A stretch of DNA of 64,000 bases from Chamaea fasciata. Lineage: Eukaryota; Chordata; Aves; Passeriformes; Sylviidae. A model generated the notes under the pieces. The model was not told where the DNA came from and ran no database searches. It saw only the letters and a list, made by a program, of their open reading frames with translations. The DNA is taken from positions 434,001 through 498,000 of the forward strand of contig JARCOQ010000002.1 in assembly GCA_029207755.1 (NCBI GenBank), written 5' to 3'. Below, in pieces: positions 47,601 to 56,600 of this stretch. Position numbers and translations under genes: made by a program. Each line of letters begins with the position of its first letter. The stretch's first letter is position 1.

Positions 47601-50600
47601 GCTGCAGCTCCGGCTTTCATACATTTTTCAGATGCAGAGATAAAATCTAGCTCCCTTTCACTTTTCAATTGCGTTACGGGGGCTCTCCACTCGGCTCTGA
47701 AGCTGCAGCATCTTCCAAAAATACGCTCAAGCTGTTCCTGACCGCGGCTTCCTCGGCTTCCAGCTGTTTGCACTTCTGAGAGTCAACAGCCTGCACGTCC
47801 AGACAAAACCCCAGCTCCCCCCAGCTCCCCCAGTCTGTCCCTGCGTGTGACCCGAGCAGGGGACGTTTCCCTGCCGGCTGCGCACGGAGCAAAGCCCTCA
47901 CAGAGGGGGAAACTCCTCTCCCTGGGCTGCCTTGGCCCTGGCACGGCTTTTTGCTGCCTGAAAGGATCAGGAAACACATTCCTCTGGGCTGAAGGAAGGC
48001 AGGGGCAGAAGGAAAAGCAGGAATCCTGCCTGCCTGCTGCAGATGATGCTGGCAAGGTGCCGGCAAGGTGCTGGCTGCACCATCAGAGATGCCCAAGCCC
48101 TGAGGAGGATGCTGTGCCCCCGCCCCGGGGGATTTTGGCATTCTCAGAGCAGGAATTTGTCAGGCTGGAGCTGGGAGGTGCAGTGACACGGGCTGGCTGC
48201 TCAGCCCTGCCCCAGCATCAGGCCAAGGAGAAACAAACGGAGCTTGCAAAATGCCCTCACATTTGGATTCTCCTGGATGGCTCCTTAAAGGGCTCAGCTT
48301 CGTGGTGCATCTCAGGGTTTTGCAACGAGATTTCATCTGCAGGGAAGATTTTGCCCAGCAAAGCTGTGGCTGCCCCTGGATCCCTGGCAGTGTCCGAGGC
48401 CAGGCTGGACACTGGGGCTGGGGGCACCTTTAGGGTCCCTGCATCCCAACCCACCCCGTGATTCCACTGGCATCACTGCCACCCTCGTGGGGCATGGAGG
48501 AGGCTTTTCAGGAAGGAGAATGAAGCTCCCACACACCTGGCATCAGGAAGAGCATCCCCGACATGACCTTGGCCTGAGGAAATCCCCCATTTCCCTGCAC
48601 GGACGTGAATAAATCCAGGGATGGCAGAGCAGGGCTCTGCAGCAGAGGGAAATGAAAGCAGCTTTTCCTGCCAGCTCCTGCTCTTCCCAACTGCTACTGC
48701 ACCTGTGAGAAGGGCAGCCAGAGGTGCCAGCAGGCTGGGTTTATCCAGATACACCCCTGGAAACAGGGCTAAACGACCTGCTCTGTGACAGAGAGGTTTT
48801 CGTTGTTTATTTTGAGGGATCTGCAGAGTTTCCCTCTGGCTGTGAACAGAACCTGGCACTCCCAGCCCAATGAAAAGTAAGGTCAGGGGAGTTATTTTCA
48901 CATTAGACAAACAAAGTGCAAAACCTCACGGCTTGGGAAAGAATTCTTTTCCTTTTGACAAGGTCAGGCTCCCTACAAACACTCCGCTGTGCCTCTTCCA
49001 GCACGCGTGGGTCCCTCCAGGGGCCCTGTTTCCAGGAGTGTTAAAATAACCAGCCGAGGGGCACCTTGTTCCCACCACACGGGAGGATTATTTTTAGCCG
49101 CTGTTTGTGCCTGTCTTTAAAGCTCCCTGGGGAAAATCCAGCTGCAGAGACCAGCCCATTCCTGTAGCCTGTCCTGCCACTTGGCCCTCTCTGTTCCCCA
49201 GACCATGCCCTGTACCCCTAGGCTGCCTTTGGTGGTGTTCTCTGAGCTTTAATGAGGCACCCAGAGCACCACAGCACCTTTTCCCAGAGAAAAACCTCCA
49301 TTCCCAGCACCTGATGGGGGCCCCAGGAGAGATGGGCTGGGACTTTTTGCAAGGACACAGAGGGCAAGGGGGAATGACTTTAAGATGAAGGAGGGCAGGG
49401 CTGGATGGGATATGGGGAAGGAATTGTTCCCTGTGAGGGTGCTAAAGCCCTGGCACAGGCCCCGGTTGAGGCTCATGGAGGCAGGATTAAACTGGAATTA
49501 CTTGGGAAAAAAGCTGTTCTTGGCTGAAAACCGTTTTCCCAGCCTCATCCTCCCATCCCGTTCCTGATTTCATGACAACCTCATGGCTGTGCTGTGATCA
49601 GTCCTCAATAGGATTATTCAGGGTACTTTGGTGCTAGAAACCTACTGACAAGCAGCAAAGCGGAGAAATAGAAATGTTCTGGGTTTGCAGTTGGCTAATT
49701 TACCCAAAAAAAAAAAAAAAAGATCAAAAGAGCAGCCCCACACCATCATTAATGTTAACACGAGCCATTCCAGGAACTTCAAAGGAAGAATTCATCAAAA
49801 AAAGGTGAGGCTGCAGCGTGGCTGTGGAATAAAAAATGCAGATGTGCTGGTGGGAGGAGGCAGGGAGGTCTCCAAAGGCACAGAGGGCTGGGCGACACCC
49901 AGGGCTTGCTGCACGGTGCCCACTGAGGAGGGTGGCCAGAAAAGGATCCCAGCCGGTGGTGCAGGAGCACCTCGGCTGCCTCTGGGCAGAGCAGAGCCGT
50001 GCCTCTCCCAGGGGCTGCTCCCCTGCTGCGCCCAGAGGGGTTTGCTGGGGGCAGCACAGGACACACACGCACAGGAGAACATCCACGACAGCGCGTCCTG
50101 GAGTGCTCCTGCAGCTCACGTGTGTTACCCAGAACTGCACGTGGCCAACTTCCTACAGAGGCTTTTATTGGAATTTCTCAGGCAGGACCCCCTGTGCTGC
50201 TGCTGCTGGTGCTGATACCCCACGGGACTGACGTGGTGGCCCTGGTGCCTCCCATCCTGCAAGGAGGGCACAAGTTGGCTCTATTTACTCTATTTACTCT
50301 ATTTCCCTATTATTATTATTTTTAACTGTCAGAAGATTCCAGGAGCTTTCTGAGGGAGATGCGAAAATGGGGAGAAATCCAAGAATTCCAGAAATTCACA
50401 TTCTGCAGAGGGCCACGTGGGTGCTGAGCCACGTGGGAGTGATCCACACAGACAGACCCCAGCCAGCAGAGCGGGGTGAAACCTCCCTGCTCCTTTTGAA
50501 ATCGATATCCACCCGATCCAAACTGCTCGAGGGTGCAGCACTTGCCAGAAAGTGCAGCTGTTTTAGCTGGAAGTGCATTATTTTTCTCTCAAGAGGCGTT

Positions 50601-53600
50601 TATGAAATTAACATTCCCATCAACCCTAATGAAGGACTTCTCCCCAGTCTGGAGCAGACCCTGCTGGCACAGACCTTCCCCGAGGCCTCAGAGCAGCCCC
50701 GGCTGCGGCAGCATCAACCAGGCACACTGCATTTGGGACCACGCTCATCCTGCCATGCACGGAGCAGTCCCCACCCCACCCCCTCACTGCTCATGTGGGC
50801 CAGGAGTAAATCACTGCACCCCCCAGCTGAACGGCTCAAACAGGCCAGGGAAGCCCACATCTCCACTCAGCCCCGTGGAAGTTCAGGCAGTGTCAGGAGG
50901 AGGGAAGGATCACTCTGCCCCGGCGCACAGACGTGTTCAGACAGGAAGGTTTCGGTGCTGCCTCAGGTGAAGCACCCACGGAGGGCATTGACCCCACTCG
51001 GAGCACGGCCGAGACACCGAGAGGAGCCCAGCTTCACCTCCCGAGCGTGTCCCAGCAGCTGCAGCACAGCCCGGCCCGCAGGAAATGCTGCTCTGCAGGC
51101 ACAGCTTGTTGTGCTTGGCTGCTCCCGAGGCGCTGGGGAAGCTCACGAGTTGTGTCAGGTCCTGGTGGCAGCTCTGGGCCGCACAGCCCCTCCCCGGCCC
51201 TGCTCCCCAGCTGCTGCTGCTGCTGGAGAAGACCCGTCCTTGTCTGCCCACGGATGGAATTCCAATTCCACCTCCGAAAGGCAGGGCTGCTCCCAGCCAG
51301 GGCAGAGAAGGCTGGCTGCCCTTCACCTCCCCTGGCAAAGCTCTCAGGGTCAGACACGGCAGTCGGGGAGAGCACCCTTCCCTCCCCGAGGAGCAGAAGT
51401 GTCAGCGGTCCCTGGGGCTGACGTTCGGAGGGGTGTGTGTGCAGAACCTCTCCTACCTCTTTCGGCATTTCCCGTGGGAAGAAGAAGTATGGCAGGGCGG
51501 ACAGGGCCACCAGGCTGGCGGCCACCAGGAACCCGAGCCACCAGGCCCCCACCCAGCGCGGGTCCTTGTTGGTGAGCTGCACCTCAGCTGCAACACGAGA
51601 GGAGAGGGGGCATCAGACCAACACTGGGACAAGGGGGGTGCCCCGGGGCACCAAAGGGTGGCCCCAGCCACCCCCAGCATCAGCCAGCCCCAAGGTGGTG
51701 GCTCCCAGCCCAGGGACCAGCAGCTGTGGGGCCTGAGCAGGGTTTGCCCCTGATCATCCCATCACTGAATCACATTCCACTCCTGTCCCCGGGGTGTCCA
51801 AAGAGCGGCTGAGCCCTCTGGATGGGGACAGCAGGGACGGGGATGCCCCAGATGCCCCCTCTGCCCCACTGGCACAGGGCAGGGAGCCCACAGGAGGCTG
51901 GGGTCCCTCTGCTCCAGGAGCCGTGGCAGCACACGTGCCCTCACCTGCGCTGACTTTGTCGATGTCCACGTAAAACCTCAGCATGGCAGAGCCCAGCAGG
52001 AAGGCCACCCCCGGCCCGATGACCGTCACCGAGAACAGGATTCCTGTGGAGGGACGGCAGCAGGGGCAGGGCTCAGCCTGGGGAAGGGACCACGGGGACA
52101 GAGGGGCCCCAAGGAGGGACCAGGCTCTGCTCTACCTGCCCCCAGCACAGCCCATTTCCCTGGCAGCTTCCTTATCTCCATGAGCAGCAGCCCCACGCTG
52201 CCCATGTTCCTTTCACACAGGGAATTCCCTTTGATGTGACTCAGACCTTTCCTCATGCTCCTCTTCAGCCTCCTGGAAGGACTGCAGCAGTACTTCCAGG
52301 AACAACAAGTGCCCCATGGCATCAGTAATCCAGGGAACCCCACGGTTTTTTACGAGGTTAAGGAGATAAAAGCTATCAGTGAACTCTCCTGAGTGAATTT
52401 CTGATAAAAGAAATCCACGCACGCAAGATTCAGCTCCTACCTTACGTGTGAGAGGTTTGGATCATCTACCAGAGCAAAATTCGATGCTGTGATTCCTTTT
52501 TTTAACAGCAATGACCTTGTTTTGGTCCACCCTTGCTGTTCCTTTCAGTTCAAGGCTGTCACAGACAACAGCTGGGAAAGGACGAGAAGGACCTGCAAGG
52601 ACCTCCCTGTCCATCCCCCCACCCTGGTTCACCCCTTTTGCCCAAGCCGTTCCCCAGCAGCCCCTCTACCGAAGGACACCCTCCCATCTCCCAGCGGGTT
52701 GAAACCGCTTTCTTTGGTTGGCATCACTTTGCCAACACCTAAACAGAGCCCCCATTGCTGCCCCTCGTGAACACAGAGATCAGAGTGTTCCTCTCGTCCT
52801 CCTTGAAGCCTTTTCGGAGGAGGAGATGTTAATCAGCTCTGTCTCCGGGTTGTCAAAAGCCCCAGCATCTGCCCCAAATGGTGTTTCCCACCTCCCCTGC
52901 TGCCTGCCCAAGCCGGCAGCACAGAAACTCTTTTTGCAGAAACCTTCCTGGCTCTGGGCACAGCAGAGGGGCTCTAACGACCCCTGCTCTCATTAATTAA
53001 TCCTCCTGGCCCTGCTGTCACTCCAGCCTGGTCTGCCCCCTGCCAGGGAGGCCAGGCTCACCCAGGTAGAGGGGGGAGTTCCTCTCGCTGGCGAAGTCGT
53101 CGATGTAGGAGATGCCGAAGGGCTGGATGGGCACGCCGCCGATGCCCAGCAGTGCCTGGGCCACAAACATCACCAGCAGCACCTCGTGGCTCTCCCTGGA
53201 GGCGTGGGGGGTGCAGCTGCCGTCGCTGAGGTTGGCCCAGGGCCCCGGGGCCCCGTCCTGGCACAGGTCCGTGCTGTTGCTGAAGGTGCCTGCGGTGACA
53301 GGAGGACAGCTCTGAGGAGCTCGAGCTGGACAAAGAACTTCTTTCTTTAGGCACTCAAGGGGCTCTGAGCTCTCCCTGGAGCTTTCTCCAGGTGAGCACT
53401 GCCAGCTCTCCCAGCCTGGCTCCAGAGCCACGGGCTCCAGCCCTGGAGCAGCTCATGACCTGCTCTGGATTTGCTCCAGCAGCTCCAGGTCCTTATCTTA
53501 TCCTTAAACGGCAGGTGAAAGAAAACACAAGGAAGGTGCAAAGATCACTGATGTTTACGCAGATGGCTTCAAGTGCCACAGAAAGCCCTCAAGGCTTTTC

Positions 53601-56600
53601 TTCCATCAGGGGAGTGGGGCTGAGGTCCCTCCCGTGACCTTTGATACACCTTCCAACACAGGTAAACCAGCAAACCCGCAGGTTTTGTCAGGAGCCACCC
53701 TGGAAACCAGAACTCGTTTTCCTCAGCAAAGCTGCCCCAGTGAAAGTGCTGGTTTTTAGCACCCTCATCTCCCTTTCAGCGCCCCAGGCAAGGGGGTGGT
53801 GGTGCCTGTGGCAGGATTTCCACGGTTATGCCCCCAGCCCTGTGGAGCTCCAAGTGCTCAGACACGAGGCCACCTGCAGCAGCACTGCTGAAACACCGAC
53901 CCACTGTTGCCAGGCTGGCCCCCGTTTGCAGCCAGCAACTGTTCACCTGCTCAGCCTTCCTTTGGTGCCTGCAGCTCCCCGAACCTGCTGCACTCCCTCT
54001 GGTGAGCCAAACAAAAGCTGTCCAGTGGAGGCTTCCAGAAGGTTTGCTGGGAGCCTCATGGCAGGAATTGGAAAGGTAGCAAATAACTGGTTCTCTCCTT
54101 TCTCTCTTTTCTCATCCCTTCATTTTCCTTCCGGGAGAAGATCCCAAACCCACCCTGCCCTGTTCCCTCCACGAGTGGTTCAGACCTGCCTGTTTCTCAA
54201 GGGGGGCTGACATTCCAGTGGGGTCTAAACCCCCAAAGACAGCCCAGCTGGAGCAGGGAAGGCAGGTGAGGCTGGATGTGCGGCAAGCAAGGGGAATCAG
54301 AGGCACAGGCTGTGTTTTGATTGTTTTCCTGCCTTTTCCCACGGTTCCATGGCTCCCACGTCCCCTGGCTCTGCTTTCCACCAGTAGCTGCTGCCTCTCA
54401 GGCTTGAGGTGATTTCACGCTCAGAAAAATAGGATTTCTTGAGGAGAGGCCAACAGCTTGAAGCTCCCAGTGCCCAGAAGGAAGGGCATTTCACAACAGC
54501 TCCCCACTGCCAGGGGGCAGGGATAGGCGGGAGCTTGGGAAGGAACTGTTCCCAGTCAGGGTGGAGAATTACGACAATTCCCAGGAATCGTCAGGGTGGG
54601 GAGCACAGGCTGCCCAGGGAAGCTGTGGCTGGCCCTGGATCCCTGGGAGCGTCCAGGGCCGGGCTGGGACGGTGGAAGGGGCTGGACAAGACCATCTTCC
54701 AGGTCCCTTTCGGCCCAAACACCATTCCAGCACTCCGGTATCTCCTTGCTCTGCCCCACGAGGCCCCACCCCGAGCTCGTGGATCACTTACTGGGCACGG
54801 ACTGGTCGTACTGGTAGGGCCCGGTGAGGAAGTGCGGCAGGGCCATGAGGAAGCCGGCCAGGGACACCAGCAGCGCCCCGCAGCCGATGAGGCGCGGCCG
54901 GTGCACGCGGCTGCCCAGGTAGCTGAGGAAGACGATGAGCAGCGTGTTCCCCACCTGCGGGGACAGAGGAGGGCAGTGCCGGGGGGCAGGCGGAGCAGGG
55001 GACAGCGCTCGGCGGGGACGGGGGGCTGCCTGCCGGGGGTCACCTCGTTGAAGGAAGCGAGCAGGCCCGAGGTCTGGCTGGAGAGGCCGTAGCGTCTCTC
55101 GATGGTGGAGATGGAGCTCTTCAGGTAGCCGGAGACCAGGAGCTGGGAGAGCTGCAGCAGCCCGTGGCAGAACACGAAGAACTGCCAAAAGAGAGAGGGA
55201 GAGGCTCCCAGCAGGGTCACCCAGGGCTGCAGCACCACAAACTGCATTCCCCCCCCCCAGAGAGGAACCAGCAGAAACCTCTGACCACAAGCCTTGGAAA
55301 TGTCCCCCCGCTCTGCCACCAGAGAGATCTGCTGGAATTAGGTCAGAACCACTAAACTGGCCTCTGCCAAATGACCCACAGCGGGGTCAGTATCTGCAAG
55401 GAGGCTGGAATTTCTTCAGCGGAGGAGTGGCTGTGGTCAAGCACATGTCTCCAGCTGGGACGGTGCCTGTGTGTGCTGGCCTTGTCCCTGGGATGCGCAG
55501 CAGAGGGGACGTTGCACAACATCCCTGTTCCCATTCAGCCAGAGGCAGGCAGCCATCCCTGGTGCTGGGAGCTCTTCTGGGGCAGGAACGAGCCCGTTCC
55601 AAACACAGCAACAAACAACTCCTTTAGAGAAAGGCAGCAGGAGGTCAGGGAGGAGAATTCACACTGCCTTCCTTTCCTTCTCACAAAGCCCTGGATGTAA
55701 AACACATCTCCTCTGGAAAGTGTGATGGTTCTCTTCCGCTTCCGGAAGAAAAACCTTCTCAAAGTCCATCATCTGCCCTCGTCTCCATCCTCCCTCCTCC
55801 ATCTGAGCTGCCTTGTGCCTTTCCCAGGCATCCCTGCAGCCCCAAAGGAGTCGAAACAAGCAGCCCAAGCAGTCACACCCCCTCAGGACACGGCCCACCC
55901 ATCTCCCTGCAGCACAGGCTGGATGGCCCTGGCTCCTCCTGCTGCCCTCAGCCTTGGAGGATGCTCCTGCTCCCTGTGTTTCGCAGCAGCTCCCACCACG
56001 GAGAGGCTGCTCAGCCTGGCCTGGATTTCTGCTCTGTCTCCTTGTGATCCAGGCCTGGAGTGAGATCGTGGCCAAACCGTCCTGCTCTGCAAGCCAAGGC
56101 AACATCCCCAGCACAAACAGGGACAAGGGGGAAGGTCAAAGCCCCTGAGACCTGCGGGGCTGGGATGCGGTCACCTCCTCCCAAAGGGATGGGCAGGATC
56201 CACACCAGGACAACCCTCCAGGGCCGTGCCCCCTTCCAACCTCATGGCACCACTGGTGGGGGACACGTGTCTGGACTGGGAAAATGTCACCCAGCCAAAG
56301 GAAAGTGTCCCCAGAGCCAGCTCAGCTGAAACTCCCGCGTTCCTACGAGCGGCTGGCTGCGTGCAGGCTCTGCCTCCTGCACACATCAGCTCACATGGAA
56401 AGGCTGAAACCGGATCTGCTCATTCCAGGCATCCACGGCACACAGCCCCCTGAGGATCCAAATCCAGGACCTTCACGGTTCCAGCTGCCCAGCACTGCCC
56501 CACATCCTCCTCAGCTCAACATGGGAATCTGGTATTTTATTCTGGGCAGAGTGAAGCACAGGAGGGAGACGTGGCCCTGCAGAGGACCTGCAGTGGCTCG

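Larger units (their letters stand above)
46762..51456 (-). other. SLCO2B1 intron 6 (largest intron)
   Basis: A 4.7-kb intron separating the transporter signature exon from the cytoplasmic-loop exon. It contains two plus-oriented CR1 fragments (48355-48470 and 49383-49460), a poly-A run at 49706-49721, a 10-bp tandem repeat at 50279-50310 and a G/A homopolymer pair at 47040-47058. Open frames such as the 402-codon plus-strand frame at 50367-51575 overlap coding exon 6 on the opposite strand and have no recognisable protein features. Confidence 0.8.
53290..54791 (-). other. SLCO2B1 intron 3
   Basis: A 1.5-kb intron bordered at both ends by CR1 pieces in opposite orientation: 54505-54745 in plus orientation near the donor and 53345-53505 in minus orientation near the acceptor. 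The middle, about 53.5-54.5 kb, is unique and shows nothing recognisable. Confidence 0.8.

Noticed and set aside
50367..51575. 402-codon plus-strand frame, the longest in the window
   Set aside because: It lies antisense to SLCO2B1 coding exon 6 and its introns. Composition is random and stop-poor from GC richness, with no domain recognised.
56120..56145. HNF4-like AAGGTCAAAGCCC in intron 1
   Set aside because: Only a partial DR1 match, and such words are frequent. Too weak to list as a site.
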